A stretch of 64,000 bases of DNA from Kryptolebias marmoratus (lineage: Eukaryota; Chordata; Actinopteri; Cyprinodontiformes; Rivulidae): assembly GCF_001649575.2 (NCBI RefSeq), contig NC_051444.1:22932306-22996305 (forward strand), in the 5' to 3' direction. The notes beneath the pieces were generated by a model. The model was not told the DNA's origin. It worked only from the letters and a program-made list of their open reading frames with translations, and did no database searches. This document shows, one piece after another, positions 23,628-34,862 of the stretch. The position numbers and the translations under genes were made by a program. Positions within the stretch are counted from its first letter, which is position 1; each line of letters begins with the position of its first letter.

Positions 23628-24614
23628 ATGGGTGCGGACAACGAGAGCTTTTCTTCCAACAGGTCGCTGGCGGAGCTGGACCTCTTCAGCAACCTGGAGG
23701 ACATCGACGTGACGGCGGACGGGAGCCCCGTCCTCCGGTTCGTCATCTGCCTCGTGTACTCCGTGGTGTGCGCCGCGGGGCTGGTGGGCAACCTGCTGGT
23801 CCTCTTCTTCATCAGGGTCAGGAAGGAGAGGAGCAAGTCGAGGGTGAACTTTTTCGTGCTGAACCTGGCCGCCACGGACCTGCAGTTCGTGCTCACGCTG
23901 CCCTTCTGGGCCGTGGACACCGCGCTGGACTTCAGCTGGCCGTTCGGAGACGCCATGTGCAAGATCGTCCTGTCGGTCACCGTCATGAACATGTACGCCA
24001 GCGTCTTCTTCCTCACGGCCATGAGCGTGACGCGCTACTGGTCGCTGGCCACGGCGCTGAAGACCGCCGTGGCGCACAGGTCCTGCTCCGCCAAGTGGGC
24101 GTGCGCCACGATCTGGACGCTGGCGACTCTCGCCACCGCGCCGACCGCGATCTTCTCCACGGTCAGCAACGTCACGGGAGAAAAGCTGTGCCTGCTGAGG
24201 TTCCCGGGTGGTCAGTACTGGCTGGCGGTTTACCACATCCAGAAGATAGTCGTGGGTTTCGTGCTGCCCATGTCCATCGTGTCCGTCAGCTACTTCATGC
24301 TGCTGCGCTTCATCCGCAGGCGGAGCATGAAGAGCAGCAACCCCAAACGCAGGTCGCAGGTCACGAGGTCCATCACGGTCATCATGCTGTCCTTCTTCCT
24401 CTGCTGGATGCCGAACCACGCCATCACCCTGTGGAGCGTGCTGGTCAAACTCAACGTGGCCAACTGGGACAGAGCGTACTACGTGGTGCACACGTACGTG
24501 TTCCCGGTCACCGTGTGCCTGGCGCACACCAACAGCTGCCTGAACCCCATCATTTACTGCCTCATGAGGCAGGAGTTTAGGGACAAACTGCGAGGCCTGA
24601 TCCGCAGAGGATAA
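23628..24614 (+). CDS. rxfp3: Relaxin-3 receptor family GPCR (RXFP3/RXFP4-like), intronless
   Basis: A 328-residue rhodopsin-class receptor that would bind relaxin-3/INSL5-type peptides at the plasma membrane and signal through Gi. The start CAGCGCCATGGGTG fits a strong initiation context, and the single exon agrees with the RXFP3/4 family. Seven hydrophobic segments are visible. Landmarks: GN55 in TM1, LAATD84 in TM2, C111 paired with C188 of ECL2, MNMYASVFFLTAMSVTRY ending in T135-R136-Y137 (RXFP3 also has TRY in place of DRY), P214 in TM5, FFLCWMP 256-262 and N306-P307-I-I-Y310. N-glycosylation sequons occur at N5, N11 and N180. The ligand-contact motif WxxExxxD of human RXFP3 reads W94-x-x-D97-x-x-x-D101 here. 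Only 18 residues follow NPIIY, far fewer than human RXFP3. Teleosts have several rxfp3-like paralogues and I cannot name which one this is. A polyadenylation hexamer lies at 25112. Confidence 0.93.
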   Translation: MGADNESFSSNRSLAELDLFSNLEDIDVTADGSPVLRFVICLVYSVVCAAGLVGNLLVLFFIRVRKERSKSRVNFFVLNLAATDLQFVLTLPFWAVDTALDFSWPFGDAMCKIVLSVTVMNMYASVFFLTAMSVTRYWSLATALKTAVAHRSCSAKWACATIWTLATLATAPTAIFSTVSNVTGEKLCLLRFPGGQYWLAVYHIQKIVVGFVLPMSIVSVSYFMLLRFIRRRSMKSSNPKRRSQVTRSITVIMLSFFLCWMPNHAITLWSVLVKLNVANWDRAYYVVHTYVFPVTVCLAHTNSCLNPIIYCLMRQEFRDKLRGLIRRG

Positions 24615-25111
24615 GCGGAATGTGTAAAACAAAAAAACCGAGGCGCGCGAAATGAGTGGCCAAACTGTAACCAAGACGCGCCGGATGCGCTCAGCGGAGA
24701 GGGACTCGTCGTCACGCTTTCTTGTCTCTAAAAGTCTCCTTGTTTGTGACTCTGCCTGTTTCTATGATGAGATCAATCTGATGAGCTCGTGTGTTCAATG
24801 ATAAGAGAAAAAAAATGTCTGCACTTGTGATTCAGTCAGTCCAGTGATGTGCGTAAACAGCGCGTCTTGTTTTTACGCGTTTGTGTGCTTTTGAACAAAT
24901 GTGGCCAAACGCCTCATCCGCCTGTGAATGTCTGACTATAAGTGCATTTATGTAAAAAAGGCAAACAAATATATAAATACAACCCAGAAACTGACGAGGT
25001 AATGTGTGAAAAGTTGCCGAATCTAACAGTTTTGATACAAAAAAAAACTGAGAAATGTCAGAAATATAAATGTAACGAAGCAAAAGAAAACCATCAAAAA
25101 ACAATTCAGCT

Positions 25112-25117
25112 AATAAA
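25112..25117 (+). other. Candidate polyadenylation signal for the receptor gene
   Basis: AATAAA (overlapping a second copy, AATAAACC) lies about 500 bases after the receptor stop. The sequence between is AT-rich with no other feature. Usage is unproven. Confidence 0.4.
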
Positions 25118-25284
25118 ATAAACCCAGATTAACACGTGACTGTTAAAGTTTTTACTGGTTTGGATTAATGATGCTGAATTAAAGGCCTGAATGCACGTCG
25201 CCCCGCCGTCTTTCGTGCCAGAGTTTCAGACTAAGATCATCCTGTGGTGAAGAATGACTGTCAAAGGAATGATGCAACAACCCC

Positions 25285-25790
25285 GTGATGGCTCAGAGTA
25301 TGTGTTGGGGACGACTCTCAGCTGCTACTACTTCAAATCTGAGCTCAGTGTCTGTAAAACTGACTGAGTTAGAGCCATCTTTGTGTTGGCTCAGTTCAGT
25401 TAGCAGTGGCGGCCATCTTGAGTTGGACTGACTCCAGAAGTTAATCACTTCTAGATGCACATCCAGTGATAGCTTTCTGATAGTTTTATTAAAATACATC
25501 CAGTTGTTCACAAGATATTTTGCTAACAGACATTAAAAGGGTTGACTCCAACAGTTAAGGCCAAAGTTTTAAGCAATGATCCTGTGCAATGAGTAGCACT
25601 CAGTCTGTGATGTGAATGACTCTCAGCTACAACCACACCAAATTTTAGCTGAATATCTGAACTATTAAGTGAGGTACAGATATTTTGTGTTTTTTAAGGT
25701 CATGGCGGCCATCTTGAATCAGGTTGATTCCAGAGTTTATTGAGTTGTAGATGCACATCAGATGATTGCTTTCTGCAAGTTTTATGCATA
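25285..25790 (+). repeat. Dispersed YY1-motif repeat, copy B (two internal units)
   Basis: Begins near CTCAGAGTATGTGTTGGGGA and has two units with GGCGGCCATCTTGAGTTGGA (25408) and GGCGGCCATCTTGAATCAGG (25703). Between them are CATCCAGTTGTTCACAAGAT and GGGTTGACTCCAACAG. It is parallel to copy A at 21180-21725 and is the cleanest copy in the window. Confidence 0.8.
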
Positions 25791-26333
25791 AACTTGCAAA
25801 GAGTGACCACACCCGCCTCACCACCCAACCGAAGGTGTCATCTGAACACAAGCCGCACTTTCTGATTCTGATCAGGATTGTTTTTAATTGCCTGACAGGT
25901 TGGAGCTTCACTTTTGCTGTTAGCTGTAAGCTGAGCTGAATGTGAAGTGGTGAACAGGTTAAAAAGGTGACATTTAATCATATGAAGGCTTCCTGTTCAA
26001 ACAGTTTCCTTATTAACCCGTCTGACATCCCCTCAGTGAGTCGGCAGCATTTATCTGCAGACAAGAGCTGATTGTCACTCAGAACACACAAACATGAAGA
26101 GGCTTCACTATTTAACACATCTAAATGGAAACTCTGAAGATGTTCTTCTAAACTGTGTTTGTTTATTACCATTTTGCATGTAAATCCAATAGCAAATTAG
26201 TTATTTTATTTGAAATATTTACAGTAAAGAAATATTAACAATATTAATGCCTGAGTTTTAGGCCATGATTCAGAGCATGCAGGACAAAGGTTTTCTTTAT
26301 TCTTTTTGAAAAATTTGGACCAGAAATTATAAA

Positions 26334-26494
26334 CCATCCATCCATCCATCCATCCATCCATCCATCCATCCATCCATCCATCCATCCATCCATCCATCCA
26401 TCCATCCATCCATCCATCCATCCATCCATCCATCCATCCATCCATCCATCCATCCATCCATCCATCCATCCATCCATCCATCCATCCATCCATC
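26334..26494. repeat. Long TCCA tetranucleotide microsatellite
   Basis: About 40 uninterrupted TCCA (minus strand TGGA) units. It adjoins a minus-strand SINE-like fragment on its right, so it is read as the expanded tail of that element. Its purity suggests it is length-polymorphic. Confidence 0.97.
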
Positions 26495-26640
26495 AATCAC
26501 CCGCTTCTCCTTTCTGGGTCATGAGGACCTGGTCTCTATCTCCAGCATTCACTGAGAGAGGAGACACCCTGGACAGGCTGTAAATCCATCTCAGGGGACA
26601 CATAGAGACATATAAGTAAACATTTGGAAATTAATTACTT
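26495..26640 (-). mobile_element. SINE-like repeat fragment, 3' part
   Basis: The reverse complement contains the CCTGTCCAGGGTGTC-like block and a GACCCAGAAAGGAG-like block found in the + strand copies at 34490-34862 and 39113-39352. It runs straight into the TGGA microsatellite, the same arrangement as the copy ending at 34850. Identity as a SINE is inferred from related copies. Confidence 0.6.
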
Positions 26641-29060
26641 CATTAAATACCGTAAAGAAGTGAACGAACTCGGAGCAAAATAATGAAGCTGTACCTTTTA
26701 GAAACGCTCTGAGAAATTAAGACGCTTTATACTCAAGGCTTAAAATGACTGATCTGAAAAAAAAAAAAAAATGAAATTGCATAATAATCAACAAAATAAA
26801 TACAGAAACTCTGACACGTAATCTGTAGTCCTTTGTTAAAAATGTCAGTAATTCCACCCTCAACATTCAGAAGGTTATAGAAGCTCTGAAACGTCCCCTT
26901 CAGGCAAACCATCGACGCTTCCTGCTTCGTTAAAATAATTTACAAACAACTTCTTTTCTTTACAGGAGCCAGGCTTTCATTTAACTGATTTCGAACAGCG
27001 GCTCTGGCTTTCTGAACGTCCTTTAAGGGTTTTTTATTTTTTCTAATTATTTTTATGAGGAAGGAGCTGCTTTTCTCTCACTTTCAGTCCCCGTACCTGT
27101 CCATCTTCACACGAATGTTGTTTTCTTTCACACTTCTTTGTGACACTGATTTATGACTCAGTCACGCACAGAAAATGAATCCAACTCGTGGAACGAATGA
27201 GTGTTGAGTCGACAGAAAACAAAGGCACCAACAACGGTTTGGAGCCGTCCGTTTTGACACCTAGTTATTAACGATCTGTCACAAAGACAAAACTCATTCC
27301 TTTAGCTAAATCTGTGAAAAGTGCCTAAACATCAGCTGGACAATCGTAAATAGCTTTTTATCACCAACTAGAGGAGATGCTGTGCAAACACTTGGTACGG
27401 TGGGCAGCATGTTCTTCAAATACAACAAATAAGGACGACAGAAGTATGAGTGTCTAATATACAAGTCTTTAAAAATTAAGAAATCCTGCAACAAACTGAA
27501 ATGGGAAATGCTTCTGCCTTTCAGGTAGGTTAGTTCAATGAAAAGGGTAAAAAGCCATTTAAAGGAGGTGAAACAGGAAGTTCTGTCTACGTTTTTGGTT
27601 CAAGTTGCCCTCATGGACGGACGGGTCCAGCACTCAGGGGCTGATTCACTGGGATGGTGCAGCAGGTGCTTTCTGCTCCGCCTGTCCTTCTTTAAACTGA
27701 TCTGCAGCGTCTCAGCATTGAATCTGTGAAAGACTGTGCGCATCTAGGATAAAAAAACAAAACAAATCCCAATTTGTTTTTTTAGGTTGGAGTGAGGCTT
27801 TCAAACGGATCAGTGAATTTTATCCGTTTGAAGCAGTCATAAAACCAGTCAAATGAGCTCATGAACTTGTCCTTCTGGTACTTGAAGATCTTAGTATTTG
27901 TCTGAGTACCACCACTTTAAACTACACGCTTCAGTTCTGTATCCATCTTGACTCCGAGGACAAAGTTTTGTCCAAATCTTCTCACGATTTTCCATCAAAC
28001 AGCTGCAGAAGCGATGAGGAAACTCCAACTCTTGATTTTATTCCTCTGAAGCTTGATGTCTTTCAGTGATGATATGTTCAAATCAGAAGATGAGCAGAAA
28101 ACCCTCCTGTTTTTTTAGTTTTATACACTTTGTTTATTTTGTGTTTTAACTTAGGGAGACTTTTCTTTTTTTTTAACTTCAACGATTTCCAGCTTTCCTG
28201 GCAAAACTTAGAAAAAATAGTAGTGGCTGAAGACTTTTGCACAGTACACTCAGGACTGAGTAATTTGGGATGGAAGTGTGGGACGTCTACGACTCGGGCG
28301 CACTTAGTGTAACATTCTCAAGTCACGAGAGGAAACAAAAACAGACACTTTATAAATGTCAAACACTTTTAAGCTCCAAAAGGTTTAAAATACCAGCAGG
28401 CAGCACTTTGTTTCCGCTTCACGTTGCTCTGAGTCGGCCTTCATCGGGTCAGGACCTGAATCTGTGAGTCACGGGGGCGATAACCTCGGGAAGCAGGGTG
28501 GGATCGTATACAGGCTGCACATACGGGGGTAAATCTGCGCTTAATAAGCTGCATCCTCCTACCTTTCAGTGATGAAATGACCTTTAAAGAGCACCACAAC
28601 TTCTAACCTCGTTAATAAAGTGTCTGATGTGGTCGGAAGTTTAAATGGGATGACTGAAAATAGCCTTTAGGATGGTGTTTACCAGAGACGAGTCCGGTTA
28701 GCGTAAACATCTTTTAAATGGTTTTCAGAAAACAGCTTAGTCTCAAAGTAAATATTCTGTCCGTGAGTTTATTGACAATCTTCGGGAAGAATTGCATTAA
28801 AGCCTACGAGAACCAGGTGGGTAATACAACCCAAAGATAAAGGACAATCAGTCATGGTGCGCCTCTTATTTGTTATTATATTTAAGGTTTATGTATCAGG
28901 ACACAATGTAAAAATATACCTTATTCCTGCCAGGTTTTAAACTTAAGTGAATATAACTTCAGATGGGGAAAAAACCACTATATTTAAAACATTTTCCCTC
29001 TTTATTCCATGTAAAATGCAGACTCTGCAGGCGACAAACTAAATGCATCCTTACTCTTCG
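26641..29060. other. Intergenic, nothing recognised
   Basis: AT-rich sequence with only short, unconvincing open frames on both strands. Around 27730-28240 a few phrases resemble sequence near Tc1-like copies (AGACTTTTGCACAGTA) but no transposase block is readable. Confidence 0.5.
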
Positions 29061-29064
29061 TTGA

Positions 29065-30060
29065 ATGAATTAAAAGCAGCCAGGTGCTGCTAAGCAACAG
29101 CAGCGACTGAGTTATCATCAGTACGTGTGCCTCAGTAAAAGCAGATGTTTTTCCAGTTTGCTGCTCGGTGTGACAACACGCCAAGAAAGAAATACATTAA
29201 TGATGATCTGAGAGAAGCAAATACGGGAAGAACGGTGAGGCCATTTCTAAATAACTTGGAATCCATCGTTAAACGGCGAAACAGGTTGTTTACAAGTGGA
29301 AAACATTTGAGCCAGCTGCCAGTCTTCAAAGAGACATCGCAGAAACCCCACTCCAAAGTCCAAACCAGTGTTACGTCTCAGACTCTACAGGCCTCAGTTA
29401 GCAGCTTAGATGTCAAAGTTCCAGACAGGACAATTAGAAGAAGACTGAGAGGTCGCAGGAGAACGCCTCTCCTGTTTGAAGAGAACCTGAGAGAACAGTT
29501 TAGGTCTGTAATCGGAACAAATCAACACATGGAGCACGGTTCTTTGAACTGACAAAACAAGAGTAGAGATGTTGTGTCGTAATGCACAGTGCCGCACATG
29601 GTGACAACCAAACACAGCGTATTAACACAAAGGACTTCCTCTCAGCTGTGAAGCATGGTGGTGGAGGGCTGATGATCTGGGCTTGTTCTGCAGCCCCAGG
29701 ACCTGGGCTCCTTGCAGTCACTGAGTCGACCCTGAACTCCTCTGTAGACCGAAGGATTCTGGGGTCAAGTGTGAGGTTTGGTTATGGAACGGGACAACGA
29801 TCCCAAACACGGCAGCAAATCTGCAACAGAGCGTCTGAAAAAGAAAAGAAACGAGGTGCTCCTCTGATCCAGTCACAGTCCAGACCTCAGCCTGATTGAA
29901 ATGCTGTGGCGAGACGTTAAAGCCAGCTGTGCGGAAACAGACATTTATAAAATCCCAACGAACTGAAGCAATAATATAGAGACGAACGAGCCAGAATTGC
30001 TGCTTCTGGGCTTTAATAACATTTTGGTTCAATAAATAATGACACAGGGTGGTGGTTCGT
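29065..30060 (+). mobile_element. Decayed Tc1-like transposon
   Basis: The + strand reads as a broken DD34E transposase. It starts with a helix-turn-helix-like region (DLREANTGRTVRPFLNN, then RRRLRGRRRTPLLFEENL). It continues with KHGGGGLMIWACSAAPGPG, ESTLNSSVDRRILGSSVR, a WNGTTIPNTAANL block corresponding to the NDPKHT block, and finally the VTVQTSA-LKCCGETLK block corresponding to SPDLNPIEMLWRDLK. Several frameshifts and stops make it inactive. The 5' phrase GCAGCCAGGTGCTGCT is shared with the copy at 48200. Exact ends were not resolved. Confidence 0.8.
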
Positions 30061-30513
30061 GTTCATTTGAGGCAGTACTAAACTCGTTTTAAACACACAG
30101 AGAACCTCATAATATTTCACAAACCCTTCCTTTTATGTCTCTTTTGCTGTTTTTTAAAGGAATCGCCGCCAATCTCTGTACCCAGCTGAAGGTTTGGTTC
30201 GACAAAATGAGAGCGGTCAGAAGACGTCTGCAGGGGATGAATTTAAATCACTGATGCAATATCCCGTGAGGCAGCTGGTGCACAGGTGGATGAGGGCCAC
30301 ATCCCAAATGGTAGCAGTGTGAAAAGCAGCGTGGAAGTGTTAATATCATTTACTTGTTGCTGAATGGCTGGACTGACTTCTGCCTCGAGGTGGCTTCAGT
30401 GATGTCCTCCTGCTGTTTGACTCAGAGACATGTCTCCCTCCTCCTAAACACGATGGTTCACTTAGGACCATCAACAAATTACCAAACCAATGACACATGG
30501 AAAAACACAAATT

Positions 30514-30657
30514 AAATAACCTCCATGTCATGTGAACTTCTGACCAAAAGTTAATGTTGAACTGTTTCATTAGGTGGGTGTGTCTTATTGGTCCAGTCTA
30601 ATGAAACAGGTCAACATCAACTCTTGGTCAGAAGTTCACATGACATGGAGGTTATTT
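30514..30657. repeat. Foldback hairpin 1 (59-bp arms, 26-base spacer)
   Basis: Left arm 30514-30572 and right arm 30599-30657 are near-exact reverse complements, starting AAATAACCTCCATGTCATGT and ending with its complement. About three or four mismatches occur per arm. The same left-arm sequence returns in direct orientation at 31079-31100, so hairpin 1 and hairpin 2 are bracketed by related sequence. Confidence 0.9.
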
Positions 30658-30680
30658 CAGTCACGAGAGTTCAGCTAACT

Positions 30681-30946
30681 CTGTTTCTTTCTCTCCATTT
30701 GCAGGTTCCTCCCTAACAAGGTGTTCCAGGCATCTCCAGCTAGGAGGAGGAGGCCAAGGACACCCTGGGGTGACTGTGTCTCCCGCTGGTCTGGGAGCGC
30801 CTTGAGATCCTTTGAGGCTCAAGGGCGTCCTCAGGCCAGAGAGAGACACAGTCCCCTCGGCGTGTCCCGGGTCGTCTCCTCTTGGTTGGAGACGCCCAGA
30901 GCACCTTGTTACGGAGGAACCTGCAAATGGAGGGAAAGAAAAAAAG
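30681..30946. repeat. Foldback hairpin 2 made from LINE-like sequence (about 126-129 bp arms)
   Basis: Left arm 30681-30806 pairs with right arm 30818-30946 across an 11-base loop. The pairing spans TCTCCATTTGCAGGTTCCTC, ACACCCTGGGG and GACTGTGTCTC segments with scattered mismatches. The + strand reading of the left arm (VFQASPARRRRPRTPW) resembles the VFQACPTGRRPRGRPRTRW tail of the fish LINE seen at 44065-44660. It seems to be a piece of that LINE that was duplicated head to head. No gene function is claimed. Confidence 0.85.
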
Positions 30947-31057
30947 TTGACAAAATTTTTGTCTGGAAGCGGGTCTATTTATAAACTTTGGTGGAACCAG
31001 CCAATGATGTCAGAGTGATGTCATCAGATGACATCACAGGAAGCTCCACTCAGTTGT

Positions 31058-31100
31058 TACATGGAAACACAAACGAAATAACCTCCATGTCATGTGAACT
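31058..31100 (+). repeat. Direct copy of the 30490-30533 flank
   Basis: Sequence ACATGGAAACACAAACGAAA followed by TAACCTCCATGTCATGTGAA repeats the segment at 30494-30536 in the same orientation with few changes. Together they bracket both hairpins, roughly 570 bases apart. Confidence 0.75.
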
Positions 31101-31105
31101 GTTTA

Positions 31106-33389
31106 GTGGAGTGAGTTTGCAGCTTTTCTTACTTCCTGTTGTTTTCTTGGGTTTTGGTATTTGCAGCACTTTTGCTTTGCATTTGTTTTGTTGGTTGTAT
31201 GTTTTTGCCTCTGTTTACAGTATTTTCTGTTGCTTTTGCTTCTTTGTGTTTGTGTGTTTGCTGCACGTTTGCACCTGTCAGCATCTTTGCTGAAAATCAG
31301 GACGATAACACTAATATGTGCAACAATAACACAGATTTCCTGTTTGGTTTTAACAGTGACATCAAATGTACTTCAGTATAATTCCCTTACTCATAAACAT
31401 CTGATTTTTGTCATATTTTAAATACTAATAAATGTTAGTAGTTTGTCTTGCTGCACTGATGATGTTTGGGACCTTTCACTCTTCATCACTAAGTTCATCT
31501 GAACAACTAATTTAAGAGAAACTATAGCTTCAGTCCTGTTTCGCTGTGGTGTAATTCAGGCTGAGGTCCTTCTGGGTCTTTAAAATGCAGCGGACATCGT
31601 ATTCCTCCTAAATCTGTCCCGCATGTGTGCAAACAGTTAACTCAAACTTATGATTTGGTTTTCATTCCGACAAACATCTTTATATGGAAAACATGAAGAG
31701 CTTTGTTCTCTTTTTAATGCGTCCAACGATTTCATAACCCAAACTCATATCCAGTTATAATGAAAGAACTACCAAATTATGCAACAAAAGAACATTTCAT
31801 TCTTATTATTTTAATGTAGGAACAAAAAAAACTCATATTTCTGTTTTGTGTTGTGGAGATAGGCTGATAAATAGATGAGAGAAGAAATTCATATAAAAGT
31901 TTACTGGGTTTAAATGACTTTTTTTAATGTCTTACAAACACATTACAGCTGAAATGTGAAGACTTTTTTTTCCTTTCTTTGTTTTTCATCGTCTGTTTGG
32001 TTATTTCCGGTACATTTCATGTGGTAAGACATCTTTCTCCCGAGTCTTTTTTCCTTTTATTCTGGCTGAACGAGTGCACCCTGTCCGTTTGAACGAAGTC
32101 TGGATGGGGTTTATTTAATCTTTCAGATGGTTTGGACGTCTCAGAAACAGGACAAATAGTCTTATTCCCGAGCTCTGAACTCCCCTGACTCCGGCTGTGT
32201 AAATTGAAGTGTTTTATTTTATTATTTATTGTCTTTAACTGAGCTTGTCTAAGATCAGTTTATAAGCATTATTCCTGGAGGATGTTGGAGGCACAGCAAA
32301 CTAGGAAGAATCTCCCGGTTTCATAATAAATGAGCCGTTCAAAGACAATGAAGGAGATTCTGCTCTGTTCTATTTTCTTCTCTCATTAATCATTTCAACA
32401 CCATTTAGGTCAGGAGTCCTGAGATTGAATGGCTTCATTATAAATACCCTCGGTTTGTTGTTTTCCCCCATGCTTACATGGCAATAAATTGATTATTTTA
32501 TTCTCTAAATCTATTTTATTTGTCAATATACTTCACAAAACGATCTTACTTTTACGTGTTTAATGTATGTCCAACAAATAAAGTATCTTAAGATAATCAA
32601 GTTCAGATTATAAGTCAGGAAAGTATGACATTAGGTGGTTTCAATGTCCCATTAAGTCTTAAAAAAACAAAAACCTGACCTTTTCAATCAGTGTTTTCGA
32701 CATTTGCGAGCGCTTTAATCATGGGGAGGGCACGGGTCTCGTAAAGGCCAGAGAGGACGTTGACATTTGGGAAAAAAACTGTGATCAGGTCATTTCGCAG
32801 GGCACTGAAACTGTGTCTGCTTATCGTTAAAGAGAGACAAAATTAGAAAAAATAAAAATAAAAACCTTCCAGAGAACCAGAGCTGAGATGGTTAATGTTT
32901 AAAACAGAAATATAATCAACCCCAGTCGCTTCCCTGTAATTAGAGACATACAAATAATCCCAGCCTGCTTCTTCTCCTTACAGGAAAACAGCCTGAAGAA
33001 AAACAGGGTAAGAGACTGAGTGAAGAAACACGAAACACTTCTTGTGAAAGCTGCTATAATGAAATTCAACTTTTCTTTTTTTCAGTGAAACAGTCTCCTT
33101 GCTAGCTCGCGATCAAAGAGGAGATCTGGCAAACTCCTGAGTTGATTCCTGATTTTGTAAAGGAGTAGTTCCTCTTCGGTGTGCGATGGTTTTTCAAAGT
33201 TCTTTCTTCTTATTTTCATGCTTCTCAGTCACCTCAGGACCACTGACTGCTAATCAGAAGAATAACCACGGAAAATTTAGTGCAGCTAAAAATGTAAAAT
33301 GTTTGAATCCCCGTTCAGCTCTCAGTTACGCTGCAGAAACTCTGAAAAGTTCTCATCAATCACAAAAGGCTTGTAGACAGCATCTTTAA
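31106..33389. other. Intergenic, nothing recognised
   Basis: AT-rich DNA with only short open frames and homopolymer stretches. Sequence at 32990-33390 may be the worn 5' part of the Tc1 fragment that follows, but no transposase motif is readable in it. Confidence 0.5.
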
Positions 33390-33700
33390 CAAACCAAGAA
33401 GCACGGTGGAGGAGAGTTGATGATTAGGACTTCTTTTTGCAGCCGCAGGACTTGAGCATCTGTCAGTCACTGAGTTGATGAGCAACTTCTTCAAGAAACC
33501 AAAATATTTTCAAGTCAAATGTGAGCCCACAGCTGAAGCTTGAGTACAGACAGAAACTGCAAATATTCAACATAATGGCTGAAAAAAAAAGGAAATTTGT
33601 TGCAACCAGAAAGGCTTTGGTGGCATTTAAAACTTGATTCAGAGCTCATTTGTGCAGTAAAACATTTGTAAACTACTGGCTATTGTTGCAATGTTACCGG
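33390..33700 (+). mobile_element. Tc1-like transposase relic
   Basis: AAGCACGGTGGAGGAGAGTT then a CAGCCGCAGGACTTGAGCAT phrase correspond to the KHGGGSVMVWGCF and ATGPGHL segments of Tc1-like transposases, followed by degraded sequence corresponding to the NDPKHT region. Many stops. Only this internal piece is recognisable. Confidence 0.6.
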
Positions 33701-34489
33701 CCTTCAAAAACCACAATCTTTACTGCGAACGGAGCTTCACGTTTGCATCTGAAGTATGAGAGAATAAAATGCTGCAGCCGTCTTTAGCCTGCTGGACACA
33801 GATGAAGGAGGAAAGGCTGCAGGTCCGTGGGTGGTTTGTTCAAAAGCATACAGGAAAATGTGAATAATAAGGATGGCTGGTGTGAGGAAATGGTTATAGA
33901 GAAGCCAAAGAAACAGCGAGGCCTGGACTTGGCACTGAGTCTTGGTTTACTGCCGAGCCGGAGGGGGAAATACAGAAAAAATAAGTCTCACAGTATGGAA
34001 GTGTGATTTACCGCATAAACACTTCGACATTTGAGCAGCGTGTAGGAGGCAAAGCAGCGTACATGAAGAGAGGTTGATTACTGCAACCTACGCTTCTGCA
34101 CTCTGACCATTAGGCTCAACTGGACACAAATACAGGAGGAAGTGGAGGCAGATGGGGACGAAATGATAGTAATAATTATTATGAACAGCTTTACTGTGTC
34201 ATTTAGTGGCTTGAATATTGTTAAAATACCTTTTTATCACACTGTCTCACACCATCAGGTTGATCTTTGCTCTATATGCCACAAACATCCAGGTGGGTTG
34301 TAGAAAATGAAACAGCAAAACTGGAAAATTGGTAATTTTGCAAGAAAGTCTTTTGTACTCGTTTACTTTTCCAGCTACTCTCTACATTCATGTGGTCAGA
34401 GTGACGGTTAGGACCAACCAAACTGGCTGGACACTCGGGACACTGAGACGCTGTCATTTATTTAATTTTAGAATAGATGACTAAACAGG

Positions 34490-34862
34490 TTTACGCAAAA
34501 AAAGGTTGCAGGTTCACAACCCATGCTGGGGTCTTCTTGTGTGGAGTTTTTATGTCCTCCCTGTGGGTTTTCCCCGGGTCCTTCAGTTTCCTCCCACCAA
34601 CCAAAAACATGCACATTATATTAACTGATAACTGTAAATATTCACTAAGCAAGAGAGAGAGTTGTTTGTCTCGTTTTGTCTCTATGTGTCCCTGGGATGG
34701 AGAGGAGACCTGTCCAGGGTGTCCCCCGCCTTTCGTTCAGTGACTGCTGGAGATAAACACCAGCTCCCCATTCCTGCAAGAAAAAGCAGGTTGGATGGAT
34801 GGATGGATGGATGGATGGATGGATGGATGGATGGATGGATGGATGGATGGATAAACAAATAA
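34490..34862 (+). mobile_element. SINE-like repeat with TGGA tail
   Basis: Order of blocks: GGTTGCAGGTTCACAACCCA (resembling a pol III B box), TGTGTGGAGTTTTTATGTCC, GTTTCCTCCCACCAACCAAA, CCTGTCCAGGGTGTCCCCCG, GGAGATAAACACCAGCTCCC, then (GGAT)n at 34793-34850. It shares the last blocks with 39113-39352 and the first blocks with 52237-52350. Classification as a tRNA-type SINE with a LINE-like tail is inference. Confidence 0.7.

Noticed and set aside
23496..24674. 392-codon minus-strand frame opposite the receptor
   Set aside because: A shadow of the GC-rich receptor exon. Its composition (Arg/Gly/His/Gln-rich) is not that of a real protein.
26206..26496. Minus-strand frame of repeated MDGW units
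   Set aside because: A translation of the TCCA microsatellite, not a gene.
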